A DNA stretch of 64,000 bases from BM003 sp963699835 (GCA_963699835.1 CAVOVJ010000011.1:68660-132659), one strand, 5' to 3'; counted from the first letter of the stretch, positions 54,256 to 63,545 are shown. Program-made: numbers and translations. Notes: generated by a model not told the origin, from the letters alone.

Positions 54256-55494
54256 GTGGCCGCTCCGAATTCATCGGAACGCCGACAGACTCTCGAAAAC
54301 CTGTTTCGATCTGCGCTCGCGGCTGCGCATGGGCGTGTCTGCGTCAGCCGCGCACTGCGGGCTTGCGCCGCGGGCGGCATCTGGTCCGCGGTCGCTGTCG
54401 GCAAAGCTGCCGAGGCGATGATGGAAGGTGCCTGCGACGTGCTGGGCCAGAGGCTGGCGCGGGGGCTGGTCGTCAGAAAGGATGGGCTGGCAAGCGGGGC
54501 GGTAGCGGCAGGCAAGCAGATAGAAACCATCGATGCGGCCCACCCGGTACCAGACGCGAGCAGCCTGGAGGCCGGACGTCGGGTCTGCGATTTCCTCCGC
54601 GATACAGCGGTCGGCGACAATGTTCTGATCCTGATATCCGGTGGCGCATCCAGCCTTATTGAGCGGTTGCCGGACAGCGTGACGCTGCAACAATGGCAGC
54701 GCCTCAACACCTGGCTGTTGGGATCGGGTTTGGAAATCCGGGCGATCAACGCGATTCGTCGCCGTATCTCTCGTCTGAAAGGTGGTGGGTTGCTGCGCTA
54801 TCTGGGCGGCAGGAAAGTTTGCGCGCTGATGTTGTCGGACGTGCAGGGCGACGAGCCGACGGTGATCGGTTCCGGTTTGCTGTCACGCAGTGAAGACAGC
54901 GCGCCGCTCGATGCGCTGCCCGGATGGGCGCGGGCGCTGGTCGAGGCTGCCGGCACCGGGGCAGGTGTGTGGGTAACTCCTTCAGCGTTGACTTTGCGGG
55001 TGATCGGCAGCAATGCCACGGCAACCGCGGCCGCGCTCGCGCGTGCAAGGCAGTTGGGTTTCGTCGCGCGGCCCGGGCGCGTCCCGCTCAGCGGCGAGGC
55101 GGAGTTATGTGCCCGAAAACTCGTTGGCGAAATGCGCGACGGCGCGCCTGGGGCCACGATCTGGGGCGGTGAAACCACGGTCACGCTGGCGGACGGCGCC
55201 GGCCGGGGCGGGCGCAATCTCCACCTTGCGCTGACGGCGGCTGTAGCGATGGATCGCAGCCATGGACTCAGCCTTTTGGCCGCTTCGAGCGATGGCGACG
55301 ATGGTAACTCCGGTTGCGCCGGTGCGATCGTGGATGGCGATACTGTTAGTCATGGCCGCGCCCGGGGGCTCGATCCGTCACGCTGCCTCGCGGCATTCGA
55401 TTCAGCGCGCTTTCTCGACGCGGCAGGGGCTACGTTGGTAACCGGGGCTACCGGGACCAATGTTGCCGATCTGGCGATGGGCCTGCGCGCCTGA
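54256..55494 (+). CDS. Glycerate 2-kinase (DUF4147/MOFRL family)
   Basis: 412 residues from GTG, 8 bases after purF. AVGKAAEAMM, AAHPVPDASSLEAGRRV, LILISGGASSL, INAIRRRISRLKGGGLL and the MOFRL-domain GRGGRNLHLALTAA and TNVADLAMGL identify the class II glycerate kinase family. It makes 2-phosphoglycerate from glycerate, linking glyoxylate or serine breakdown to glycolysis. No tartronate semialdehyde reductase is adjacent, so the source of glycerate is not evident. Confidence 0.9.
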   Translation: MAAPNSSERRQTLENLFRSALAAAHGRVCVSRALRACAAGGIWSAVAVGKAAEAMMEGACDVLGQRLARGLVVRKDGLASGAVAAGKQIETIDAAHPVPDASSLEAGRRVCDFLRDTAVGDNVLILISGGASSLIERLPDSVTLQQWQRLNTWLLGSGLEIRAINAIRRRISRLKGGGLLRYLGGRKVCALMLSDVQGDEPTVIGSGLLSRSEDSAPLDALPGWARALVEAAGTGAGVWVTPSALTLRVIGSNATATAAALARARQLGFVARPGRVPLSGEAELCARKLVGEMRDGAPGATIWGGETTVTLADGAGRGGRNLHLALTAAVAMDRSHGLSLLAASSDGDDGNSGCAGAIVDGDTVSHGRARGLDPSRCLAAFDSARFLDAAGATLVTGATGTNVADLAMGLRA

Positions 55495-55505
55495 GGGTTG
55501 CGCCT

Positions 55506-55514
55506 TGCTACAAT
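55506..55514 (+). promoter_or_regulatory. Possible extended -10 promoter of the receiver-kinase gene
   Basis: TGC followed by TACAAT (55509-55514) is an extended -10 match 28 bases before the ATG, giving a very short leader. There is no clear -35. Confidence 0.35.
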
Positions 55515-55541
55515 TCGCGAAATTTCTGGAAGCATGCCTTT

Positions 55542-56810
55542 ATGCCTCTGCGCGTTCTCGTCATCGATGCCAATGCCGATTACCGGCGCCTGTTCGGACA
55601 CCACATCGGTAGCGAGTGGCACGACGCGCTGATAGTCGAGCATGACCCGGTTAGCCAGGGCAATTTGCCGCGTGAGTTTACTGCCGCCGGGTTCGACGTG
55701 GTGATACTCGACAGCGGGGCAGGCAGCGATGGCGGACTCGAGTGGTTGCGCGATTTCAAACGGCGACCGGGGTTCCCGCCGGTGATCTTCGTTGCGTCGG
55801 GTGGTGACGAGATGCTCGCCGCTCATGCGATAAAAAGCGGCGCTGCCGAGTATTTTCCAAAGCACCGGATTCGCCACCAGGCTTTCGTCCAGGCGGTGCG
55901 CGAAGCGGCGCGGGAACGCAAGCAGCAGCTCGCCAGGCAGGTACGTACCGGTGCCCGCGACAAGGCCAGTCAGTTTGGCGCGGTCAAGATCCGCGGCATG
56001 CGTTGCGTACGCCAGCTGGCTGTGGGTGGTGTGTCGTCGGTATTTCTCGCCGAGAGTGAGAAGCTCGGTCGGCTGGTGGTGCTGAAGGTCCTGCGGCAGG
56101 TGCCCGATGTTGCGGAGGGCAAAAATACGTTTGACCGGTTTATTCGCGAATACGAGCTGATCGCGCGGATTGATCATCCCAATGTCGTACAGATTTATGA
56201 CCTCGGCGTGGCCGACGATCATGCCTACATCGCGATGGAGTTCTTTCCCGACGGGGATCTGCGATCGCGATTACGCGGACCCATGCCGAGCGAAACGGCA
56301 CTCGCATACCTGGCGCAGATCGCCGAGGCGCTGGCGGCGATTCATGCGGTAGGTGTGCTGCATCGCGATCTTAAGCCGGGCAATGTAATGCTGCGCGAGA
56401 ACGGCAGTGTCGCGCTGATCGACTTCGGTCTTGCTCGCGAGTTGCGAATGGAGGCCGAGATCACCGAGACCGGGGAGATTTTTGGCACGCCTTATTACAT
56501 GAGTCCCGAGCAGGGGCATGCCGACCACCTCGACGAGCGCGCGGATATCTACAGTCTCGGGGTGATCTTTTTCGAAATGCTCACCGGGCAAAAACCTTAT
56601 ATGGGCTCGACGCCGATGGCGGTGATCTACATGCACAGCCATGCGCCGCTGCCGCGACTCGATCCCGCTCTGGCCTCGCTGCAGCCGTTGCTGGATCGGA
56701 TGATGGCCAAGGAACCCGGTGAACGTTTCCAGAGTGCCGAGGAGGTGCTCGATGTGCTTGCGTTGCTGGTGCCGGATCTGCCGGGGCAACGGGCGTGGGG
56801 CGTGACATGA
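55542..56810 (+). CDS. Receiver domain - Ser/Thr protein kinase fusion
   Basis: 422 residues. Residues 1-125 are a CheY-like receiver: VLVIDANADYR acidic site, phospho-Asp in VVILDSGAG, Ser in IFVASGGD and Lys in AAEYFPKHR. Residues about 150-410 are a Hanks kinase: LAVGGVSSVFLAES, lysine in LVVLKVL, VLHRDLKPGNVML, ALIDFGLA, GTPYYMSPEQ and ADIYSLGVIFFEML. No membrane segment. It could let a two-component phosphate signal gate Ser/Thr phosphorylation (inference). Its stop overlaps the miaE start as ATGA. Confidence 0.9.
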   Translation: MPLRVLVIDANADYRRLFGHHIGSEWHDALIVEHDPVSQGNLPREFTAAGFDVVILDSGAGSDGGLEWLRDFKRRPGFPPVIFVASGGDEMLAAHAIKSGAAEYFPKHRIRHQAFVQAVREAARERKQQLARQVRTGARDKASQFGAVKIRGMRCVRQLAVGGVSSVFLAESEKLGRLVVLKVLRQVPDVAEGKNTFDRFIREYELIARIDHPNVVQIYDLGVADDHAYIAMEFFPDGDLRSRLRGPMPSETALAYLAQIAEALAAIHAVGVLHRDLKPGNVMLRENGSVALIDFGLARELRMEAEITETGEIFGTPYYMSPEQGHADHLDERADIYSLGVIFFEMLTGQKPYMGSTPMAVIYMHSHAPLPRLDPALASLQPLLDRMMAKEPGERFQSAEEVLDVLALLVPDLPGQRAWGVT

Positions 56811-57454
56811 GTCGCGCAGAGCCTCCATTGGATCGTGTCCCGGGTGAGATTGCCCGGTTTTTGCGCTGCGCGACCCCGGCGGCCTGGTTCGAGGCTGCGC
56901 TCGAGGATCAGCCGACGTTGTTGCTGGATCATGCCAACTGCGAAAAAAAAGCAGCGTCGACCGCGCTGGGCATGATGTTCCGCTACGATCTCGAGCCGCA
57001 GCTGGCGGCGCAGATGTCACGTCTTGCGCGCGAGGAGCTGCGCCATTTCGAGATGGTGGAACAGATCCTCGACCAGCGCGGGATAGCGCGGCGACGACTG
57101 TCGCCATCGCGCTATGCGGGCGGGTTGCACGAGCTGGTACGCGGCCAGGAACCGCAGCGATTAGTCGACCGTCTTATTGTCGGCGCGTTTATCGAGGCAC
57201 GCTCGTGTGAGAGGTTTGCGCGGATTGCACCGTTGCTCGATCCAAAACTGTGCGCTTTCTACACCGGCCTGCTGAATTCCGAATCGCGCCACTTTTCGCT
57301 GTACCTGGAATTTGCGCGCCAGTACCGCGCCTCCGGCGATGATGTCGATCTGCGCATCCGGGTCATCGGTGAGCGCGAGGCTGATTTGATCACGAGCCCC
57401 GATTCGCAACTCCGGTTTCACAGCGGGTCACCGATAACGTCAAACAGCGTGTAG
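56807..57454 (+). CDS. miaE: tRNA-(ms2io6A)-hydroxylase
   Basis: 215 residues from the ATG overlapping the kinase stop. It is a ferritin-like diiron protein: LLDHANCEKKAASTALGMMF, REELRHFEMVEQIL, FIEARSCERFA and SESRHFSLYLEFA supply the Glu and His ligands. MiaE hydroxylates ms2i6A37 of tRNA with oxygen. Coupling to a kinase gene is unusual. Its last 37 bases overlap lpxH on the other strand. Confidence 0.93.
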   Translation: MSRAEPPLDRVPGEIARFLRCATPAAWFEAALEDQPTLLLDHANCEKKAASTALGMMFRYDLEPQLAAQMSRLAREELRHFEMVEQILDQRGIARRRLSPSRYAGGLHELVRGQEPQRLVDRLIVGAFIEARSCERFARIAPLLDPKLCAFYTGLLNSESRHFSLYLEFARQYRASGDDVDLRIRVIGEREADLITSPDSQLRFHSGSPITSNSV

Positions 57455-58149
57455 CCGAGCGAATCCCAGCGCAGCGCCATCGCGGTTTTCCCCCAGTCGC
57501 CCAGAACGACTCTCGTGTGGCGGTTTCCGGCCACTTCGAAGCGGTGAATGGCCGGCCTGTGAGTATGACCATGGATCATGAACTGCACCCCGGCGTTCTG
57601 CATGTCGGTCTCGATTGCGCGTTGATTGGCGTCAAGAATATGCGCTTCCTTACCGGCCTGGCTGGCGCGGCTTGCCGTTCGCGCCTGCTCGGCGAATGCG
57701 CGCCTGGTCGCCAGGTCCTGCGCCAGAAAACGGCGTTGCCACGACTCGCTGCGGACCTGTTCGCGAAACGCCAGATAGTCGCTGTCATCGGTGCAGAGAC
57801 GGTCGCCGTGGGTGATCAGCACGTTGCGGCCGTACAGGTCGATCACATGCGGGTCGGGTAGCAAGTCCACACCGGCGCGGCGGCAGAAGTCCGCGCCCAG
57901 CAGAAAGTCGCGGTTGCCATGCTGCAGGCCGATCCGTGTCCCGGCGGTGCGGACAGCGCGCAAGGCTTCCGCCACGACCGGCGCGGGCGCGCGCGAATCG
58001 TCGTCGCCGATCCAGGCCTCGAACAGGTCGCCCAGGATGTAAAGCCTGTCTACGGAACCGGCGATGGCGGCCAGAAGCCGCAGGAATGGGTCGAGCGCGG
58101 ATGGCGTGGAGTCATCCAGATGAAGGTCGGAAACAAACAGCGCCGTCAT
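57418..58149 (-). CDS. lpxH: UDP-2,3-diacylglucosamine diphosphatase
   Basis: 243 residues. Calcineurin-type metallophosphatase motifs: FVSDLHLDD, LYILGDLFEAWIGDD, GLQHGNRDFLLG, LITHGDRLCTDD and IHGHTHRPAIH. It forms lipid X in lipid A synthesis at the inner membrane face. It lies 15 bases after the cyclophilin gene, the same ppiB-lpxH order as in E. coli. Confidence 0.96.
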   Translation of the reverse strand: MTALFVSDLHLDDSTPSALDPFLRLLAAIAGSVDRLYILGDLFEAWIGDDDSRAPAPVVAEALRAVRTAGTRIGLQHGNRDFLLGADFCRRAGVDLLPDPHVIDLYGRNVLITHGDRLCTDDSDYLAFREQVRSESWQRRFLAQDLATRRAFAEQARTASRASQAGKEAHILDANQRAIETDMQNAGVQFMIHGHTHRPAIHRFEVAGNRHTRVVLGDWGKTAMALRWDSLGYTLFDVIGDPL

Positions 58150-58164
58150 CGCGCGATCGCTCGA

Positions 58165-58767
58165 TCAGGGCTGGCCGGCTCGCAATGGGTTCAGGAATGT
58201 GGCCGCCTGGATGACGATGTCCTTCTCCGGTACGTTCTCACTCAGTTCGTCGCTGGTCATCGACGGGCCAGTCGGGATATGCGCGATGCGGTCAACGACA
58301 TCCAGACCCTCGACGACGGTACCGAAGACCGTGTAGCCCCAGCGGGTCGGCAACGGGTCGAGGTCCTCGTTGTCGGCGAGGTTGAAATAGAACTGCGTCG
58401 TCGCGGAATGCGGCTTGCTGGTTCGCGCCATGCCGACCGTGCCGCGCAGATTGGACAAGCCATTACCGGCCTCGTTCGGGACCGGATCGCGAGTCGGTTC
58501 CCTAAGCACATGGTCAGGCGTGTAGCCACCGCCCTGGGCGACGAAATTGTTGATTACCCGATGGAAGATCAGGCCCTCGTAGAAGCCATCCTGCACGTAG
58601 CGGATGAAGTTTGCGCTGGTTAGCGGTGCGCGCTGGGCGTCGAGTTCAATGACGATGCTGCCTTCGCTCGTATCGATTCTCACCCGCGGCCGGTCCGGCA
58701 AAATCATCTCCTGCGCCAACGCCGGCAGCGCCAGGCTCAGGCATATCGTCAAAAGCAGTCCACGCAT
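58165..58767 (-). CDS. Periplasmic peptidyl-prolyl cis-trans isomerase (cyclophilin)
   Basis: 200 residues with a signal peptide (GLLLTICLSLALPALAQ), so exported, like PpiA. Cyclophilin core: IFHRVINNFVAQGGG, GTVGMARTSKPHSATTQFYF, and RWGYTVFGTVVEG. The human-type active-site Trp is in another context, as in bacterial forms. It probably assists envelope protein folding. Translation of lpxH follows on the same strand. Confidence 0.93.
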   Translation of the reverse strand: MRGLLLTICLSLALPALAQEMILPDRPRVRIDTSEGSIVIELDAQRAPLTSANFIRYVQDGFYEGLIFHRVINNFVAQGGGYTPDHVLREPTRDPVPNEAGNGLSNLRGTVGMARTSKPHSATTQFYFNLADNEDLDPLPTRWGYTVFGTVVEGLDVVDRIAHIPTGPSMTSDELSENVPEKDIVIQAATFLNPLRAGQP

Positions 58768-58893
58768 CGTTCCACCTCATTGCAATAGTTCCGGGCAGCC
58801 CGCAGCAAATCGCGGGCGAGGGAGGATTATTGCAGAAAAACGGCGTGCGGCGTGTCTGGGCTGCGTGGGGGCTTTCCGCTACCATTGCGCGCC

Positions 58894-60309
58894 ATGAACC
58901 CAACTGCAACCCGATTCGCACCGAGCCCGACCGGTCGTCTCCACCTCGGCAATGTCAGGACCGCCTTTTTCAACTGGTTGCTGGCTCGTCAGTGCGGCGG
59001 CCGCTTTGTGTTGCGCAGCGAGGATACCGATGCCGAGCGCAGCCGCGACGACTATCTCGATGCGCTGATGGAAGATCTTGCCTGGCTCGGCCTCGACTGG
59101 GACGAGGGTCCGGATTGCGGCGGCGATTATGCACCATACCGGCAGATGCGGCGTGGCGACCTCTACGCCGGCTATTTCGAAAAGCTTGCCGCAGAACGCC
59201 ATGCCTACGCATGTTTCTGCTCGCCACAACAGCTCGCAGTGTCGCGTAAGGTGCAGCTCTCATCCGGGCGCCCGCCGCGTTACGCCGGGACCTGTCGCGA
59301 CCTCGCCGAGTCCGAAGCCGCCTCGCGTCTCGCATCCGGTGAGGCGGCCACGCTGCGGTTCCGGGTCGAGAGCGGCCAGGTGATACGGTTCGACGACCTC
59401 GTGCGCGGGCCGCAGCAATTTGCCAGCGACGACATCGGGGATTTCGTCATACGGCGTGCAGACGGCAGCGCGGCGTTTTTCTTCACCAACGCCCTGGATG
59501 ACTCGTTGATGGAGATCTCCGACGTGTTGCGTGGCGAGGACCACATCACGAACACGCCGCGCCAGATCATGTTGCTCGAGAGTCTCGGGCTGGCTGCGCC
59601 GCGCTATGGTCATTTGTCCCTGCTGGTGGGCGAGGACGGTTCACCATTGTCGAAAAGGCATGGTGCCAGCAGTCTGCGCGAGCTTCGCGAGCAGGGGTTT
59701 CTTCCGGCGGCCGTTCTCAATCATCTGCTCCGCCTCGGCCATGCCCTGGTCGAGGAGCGCTGGTACGATCCGGGCGAAATGGCGCAGGCGTTCGAGATCG
59801 GTCGCCTCGGCCGCGCCCCGGCGCGGTTCGATCTCGACCAGCTGGAACACTGGCAGCGCGAGGCCATTCATCACGCCGACGCCGAAACCCTCGCGGTTTG
59901 GGGCGGACTCGAGGAACTCGACGTGGTCCCGGCGGACAAGCGTGATGCGTTTCTCCGGGCGGTGCGGCCGAATCTTGCCCGTCCGGATGATATGGAGGAC
60001 TGGGGCGAACGAATTTTCGCTTCGTTGCCGCCGCCGGCGGAGGACGCGAGTAGCGCCATCGATGCGGCCGGCGGAGATTTTTTTGCTGCTGCCGCGGCCG
60101 CTTTTGCCGAGGGAGCAGATACCCTCAAGGATCTCGCCAGGGCGGTGACCGAACGTACCGGTGCGCGAGGCAAATCCCTGTACATGCCACTGCGTGCCGC
60201 GCTGACCGGAAGGTTGAGCGGGCCGGAACTGGGCCCGTTACTGGAACTAATCCCAGCGTCCTCGATCGAGCGGCGGTTGCGGCGGCATGCCGGTCCTGGA
60301 GGCGAATAG
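58894..60309 (+). CDS. gltX: Glutamyl-tRNA synthetase
   Basis: 471 residues from ATG 58894 (MNPTATRFAPSPTGRLHLGN). The HIGH motif appears as HLGN; KMSKS-like motif as PLSKRHGASS. A Cys cluster (CFC...Y..TC, about residues 108-135) is the zinc-binding SWIM-like knuckle of bacterial GluRS. It charges tRNA-Glu; whether it also charges tRNA-Gln cannot be told. cysS starts 2 bases after its stop. Confidence 0.96.
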   Translation: MNPTATRFAPSPTGRLHLGNVRTAFFNWLLARQCGGRFVLRSEDTDAERSRDDYLDALMEDLAWLGLDWDEGPDCGGDYAPYRQMRRGDLYAGYFEKLAAERHAYACFCSPQQLAVSRKVQLSSGRPPRYAGTCRDLAESEAASRLASGEAATLRFRVESGQVIRFDDLVRGPQQFASDDIGDFVIRRADGSAAFFFTNALDDSLMEISDVLRGEDHITNTPRQIMLLESLGLAAPRYGHLSLLVGEDGSPLSKRHGASSLRELREQGFLPAAVLNHLLRLGHALVEERWYDPGEMAQAFEIGRLGRAPARFDLDQLEHWQREAIHHADAETLAVWGGLEELDVVPADKRDAFLRAVRPNLARPDDMEDWGERIFASLPPPAEDASSAIDAAGGDFFAAAAAAFAEGADTLKDLARAVTERTGARGKSLYMPLRAALTGRLSGPELGPLLELIPASSIERRLRRHAGPGGE

Positions 60310-60311
60310 CA

Positions 60312-61712
60312 ATGCTTTGCATCTACAACAGCATGAGCGGGCGCAAGGAGAGTTTCGTGCCGATTACGCCGGGCAAGGTGCGGATGTATGTTTGCGGCAT
60401 AACCGTTTACGACTATCTGCATCTTGGTCATGCGCGGATGATGATCGTCTTCGACATGGTGGTGCGCTATATGCGCAGTGTCGGGCTCGAAGTGGAGTAT
60501 GTGCGCAACATTACCGATATTGACGACAAAATCATTGAACGGGCTAACCAGCAGGGTGTCGGAATCGGCGAACTGACCGCAAGGTTTATCGAGGAGATGC
60601 ATCGCGACGCCGACGCGCTCGGCGTATTGCGGCCCGACCATGAACCGCGCGCGACCGAACATCTGGATGCCATCATCGCAATGATCGCGGAGCTCGAACG
60701 CCGCGGTCTCGCCTATCGAGGCGACAACGGTGATGTTTACTATGCCGTCGCGCAGTTTGCTGCCTACGGCAGGCTCTCGCGCAAAAACCTTTCCGATCTG
60801 CGTGCGGGGTCGCGCATCGATGTCGACGAGGCGAAACGCGACCCGCTCGATTTCGTACTGTGGAAAGCAGCCAAGCCTGGGGAGCCGCAATGGGATTCGC
60901 CATGGGGGCCTGGGCGGCCCGGCTGGCACATCGAGTGTTCGGCGATGTCGACCGAGATGCTCGGCAATACCTTCGATATCCACGGCGGCGGCATGGACCT
61001 CAAATTCCCGCACCATGAGAACGAGATTGCACAGAGTTGCGGCGCCAGCGGGGCGGACTTCGCGCGGCTGTGGATGCACAACGGTTTCGTGCGGGTCGAC
61101 GAAGAGAAAATGTCGAAGTCGCTCGGTAATTTCTTTACCGTGCGCGACATCCTCGAGCGTTTCCAGCCGGAGGAGGTTCGCTTCCTGATGCTTGGCAGCC
61201 ATTATCGCAAGCCGCTCAATTACTCGGAGCAGGAACTGATCTCCGCCGGGGCCGCGCTTGACGGATATTACACTGCGCTGGCGCGGGTAGCGCCGGGTGA
61301 AGCTGGGTGCGACGAAGACTATACGGCGCGATTTCGCGAATGCATGGATGATGACTTCAACTCGCCCGGCGCGCTTGCCGTGCTGGCTGACCTGCGTCGT
61401 GAGCTGAGCCGGGTTCTCGACGCTGGTGATAGCTCCCGCGGCGCTGCGCTGGCGGCATTGCTGCGCCAGCTTGGCGGCGTGCTCGGCATCCTGCAGGATG
61501 ATCCGACCGGCTGGTTGCGGCGGCCAAGAGGCGCGACCGGGACCGCGCAGGTCGCACTCGACGATGCCACCATCGACGCGATGATCGAGCAGCGCGAACA
61601 GGCGCGCGCTACGCGCAACTGGGCGGAAGCCGACCGGATTCGTGACGAGCTGAAGAGTGCCGGAATCGTGCTCGAAGACGGTGCGGGAGGGACCGGCTGG
61701 CGCCGGATCTAG
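60312..61712 (+). CDS. cysS: Cysteinyl-tRNA synthetase
   Basis: 466 residues: MYVCGITVYDYLHLGHARM contains the first zinc Cys and the HIGH motif (HLGH); WHIECSAMSTEML and HHENEIAQS give the other zinc ligands; EEKMSKSLGNFF is KMSKS. The C-terminal DALR-type helical domain is present. gltX-cysS coupling resembles the arrangement in several Gammaproteobacteria. It converges on folD with a 4-base gap. Confidence 0.97.
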   Translation: MLCIYNSMSGRKESFVPITPGKVRMYVCGITVYDYLHLGHARMMIVFDMVVRYMRSVGLEVEYVRNITDIDDKIIERANQQGVGIGELTARFIEEMHRDADALGVLRPDHEPRATEHLDAIIAMIAELERRGLAYRGDNGDVYYAVAQFAAYGRLSRKNLSDLRAGSRIDVDEAKRDPLDFVLWKAAKPGEPQWDSPWGPGRPGWHIECSAMSTEMLGNTFDIHGGGMDLKFPHHENEIAQSCGASGADFARLWMHNGFVRVDEEKMSKSLGNFFTVRDILERFQPEEVRFLMLGSHYRKPLNYSEQELISAGAALDGYYTALARVAPGEAGCDEDYTARFRECMDDDFNSPGALAVLADLRRELSRVLDAGDSSRGAALAALLRQLGGVLGILQDDPTGWLRRPRGATGTAQVALDDATIDAMIEQREQARATRNWAEADRIRDELKSAGIVLEDGAGGTGWRRI

Positions 61713-61716
61713 CGGT

Positions 61717-62589
61717 TCAGTCCCAGGCGTTCTCTTCGGCATCGGTCAGTTCGGCCGCCTGCAGCGTGTTCGCGAGCAACATCGCGACAGTCATCGGGCC
61801 CACTCCCCCGGGTACCGGTGTGATCCATGACGCATGCTTGCATGCCGGCTCGAACTCGACGTCCCCCACCAGGCTGCCGTCTGCCTGGCGGTTTATACCG
61901 ACATCGATCACCACCGTGCCTGGTTTGATCCACTCGCCCTTGACCAGCCCGGGTTTGCCGACCGCTACGACAACAATGTCGGCACGCCGCACATGCGCTT
62001 CGAGGTCGCGGGTGAAGCGGTGACACACCGTTGTTGTGGCTCCCGCAAGCAGGAATTCGAGGCTCATCGGGCGGCCGACGATGTTTGACGCGCCGACGAT
62101 GACCGCGTGCTGGCCGGTTACCGGAATGTCGTAATGACGCAGCAAATTCATGATCCCGAGCGGTGTGCAGGGACGCAGGCGCGGGATTCGCTGGGCCAGG
62201 CGGCCTATGTTGTACGGGTGAAAGCCGTCGACATCCTTGCCCGGGTTAATGCGCTCGATGACGACGCTCGGATCGATCACGTCGGGCAGCGGCAATTGCA
62301 CCAGGATGCCATGGACGGTTTCGTCCTGGTTCAGGCGATCGATTTCGCCCAGCAATCCGGTCTCGGTCGTGGTCACAGGAAGATCGATCCCGATGGAACG
62401 GATCCCGACTTCCTTGCAGGCGCGGTGCTTGTTGCGGACATAAACCTGGGACGCCGGATCGCTACCGAGAAGAACCACGGCAAGCCCCGGGGCTGCACCG
62501 CCCGACGCAGCACGGGAATCAATGCGTTCGCGAACCGACGCGTGGATGCGTCGAGCCACTTGTTTACCGTCGATGATTCGGGCTGTCAT
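61717..62589 (-). CDS. folD: Methylenetetrahydrofolate dehydrogenase / cyclohydrolase
   Basis: 290 residues. The catalytic Lys is in YVRNKHRACKEVGI; ILVQLPLPDVID, GKDVDGFHPYNIG, VIVGASNIVGRPM (NADP site) and TPVPGGVGPMTVAMLL are family signatures. It interconverts methylene- and formyl-THF, connecting GlyA to purine synthesis (PurL pathway) and formyl-Met-tRNA. The gene order cysS-folD-tRNAs is widespread in Proteobacteria. Confidence 0.97.
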   Translation of the reverse strand: MTARIIDGKQVARRIHASVRERIDSRAASGGAAPGLAVVLLGSDPASQVYVRNKHRACKEVGIRSIGIDLPVTTTETGLLGEIDRLNQDETVHGILVQLPLPDVIDPSVVIERINPGKDVDGFHPYNIGRLAQRIPRLRPCTPLGIMNLLRHYDIPVTGQHAVIVGASNIVGRPMSLEFLLAGATTTVCHRFTRDLEAHVRRADIVVVAVGKPGLVKGEWIKPGTVVIDVGINRQADGSLVGDVEFEPACKHASWITPVPGGVGPMTVAMLLANTLQAAELTDAEENAWD

Positions 62590-62669
62590 CCCGCGCAGGT
62601 CGTCTCAGGGAGCCAAAGCGGGGCGGATTGTCGCACGCCACCGGGGAAGCAACAACTGGGGTCATTAAA

Positions 62670-62698
62670 TTGACGCGACGTAAGCGCCTCCGTAGAAT
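62670..62698 (+). promoter_or_regulatory. Promoter of the tRNA cluster
   Basis: TTGACG (62670-62675) and TAGAAT (62693-62698) are 17 bases apart, followed by a GC-rich discriminator (CGCGG), the hallmark of stringently controlled stable-RNA promoters. The predicted start is about 60 bases before tRNA-Pro. Confidence 0.65.
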
Positions 62699-62767
62699 TC
62701 GCGGTCTTGTCCGAGCTGGCAGGCGCTGGTTTAGGGTCCGCGGCGGGCGCAAGCTTCGGAAGTTATG

Positions 62768-62844
62768 CGGGGCATGGCGCAGTCTGGTAGCGCATCTGCT
62801 TTGGGAGCAGAGGGTCGGCGGTTCGAATCCGTCTGCCCCGACCA
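62768..62844 (+). tRNA. tRNA-Pro (TGG)
   Basis: Acceptor CGGGGCA pairs with TGCCCCG; discriminator A and encoded CCA. Anticodon stem TCTGC/GCAGA with loop TTTGGGA gives anticodon TGG. T-loop GTTCGAATC is standard. It is the first of four tRNAs. Confidence 0.97.
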
Positions 62845-62888
62845 TTCTTCCGCGGTGGCTCGAGCCCGAACGGTTAGACGGCAACGAT

Positions 62889-62965
62889 GCGCCCGTAGCT
62901 CAACCGGATAGAGCATCGGCCTTCTAAGCCGAGGGTTGCAGGTTCGAGTCCTGCCGGGCGCGCCA
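62889..62965 (+). tRNA. tRNA-Arg (TCT)
   Basis: Acceptor GCGCCCG pairs with CGGGCGC; CCA is encoded. Anticodon stem TCGGC/GCCGA with loop CTTCTAA gives TCT, reading AGA/AGG codons. T-loop GGTTCGAGTC. Confidence 0.97.
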
Positions 62966-63020
62966 TATCCGCAGTCGGGATCTGGCACGGACAAGCGCCA
63001 CAATGAGAATGTGGCACAGT

Positions 63021-63097
63021 GGTGGGCGTAGCTCAGTTGGTAGAGCCCCGGATTGTGATTCCGGTCGTCGTGGGTTCGAGTCCCATCGTCCACCCCA
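63021..63097 (+). tRNA. tRNA-His (GTG)
   Basis: G at -1 (63021) faces discriminator C, the identity pair of tRNA-His. Acceptor GTGGGCG pairs with CGTCCAC (one G-T); CCA encoded. Anticodon stem CCGGA/TCCGG with loop TTGTGAT gives GTG. Confidence 0.97.
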
Positions 63098-63107
63098 TTT
63101 TCCTTTC

Positions 63108-63183
<76 letters not shown>

Positions 63184-63341
63184 TCCGACCTCTCTGGGCA
63201 GGGTGCATCTCGCCTGTTTGGCAAATGACCCGACCACCCCAATCGTTACCGGTTGATGCGCGGCCCCATGAATTACGGTCGCCTCTGCGAGAGACATCGA
63301 TCGAAATTAACCACTTACACAAGAGTTGACGGAGCGGTGCG

Positions 63342-63545
63342 ATGGACGAAAGAGTCGCGGAAATGGAAATCAAGCTGACCCATGTGGAGGACGATCTGAA
63401 GACGCTGAATGACGCGATCGTCCGGCAGCAGACGCACATCGAGAAGCTGGAGCTCGTTATCGAGACACTGAGAGACCGTCTGAATTCGCAAAATGAGGCG
63501 CAAACCGACGAGGGCCCCGCGGACGAGAGACCGCCTCACTATTGA
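63342..63545 (+). CDS. slyX: SlyX family protein
   Basis: 67 residues: EMEIKLTHVEDDLKTLNDAI, VRQQTHIEKLELVIETLRDR form a coiled coil with a polar tail ending PPHY, the SlyX signature. Function is unknown in all species. CGGAG lies nine bases before the ATG. It follows the tRNA cluster by 158 bases. Confidence 0.9.
   Translation: MDERVAEMEIKLTHVEDDLKTLNDAIVRQQTHIEKLELVIETLRDRLNSQNEAQTDEGPADERPPHY

Noticed and set aside
59871..61742. 623-residue minus-strand frame over gltX and cysS
   Set aside because: Antisense to two unambiguous tRNA synthetase genes.
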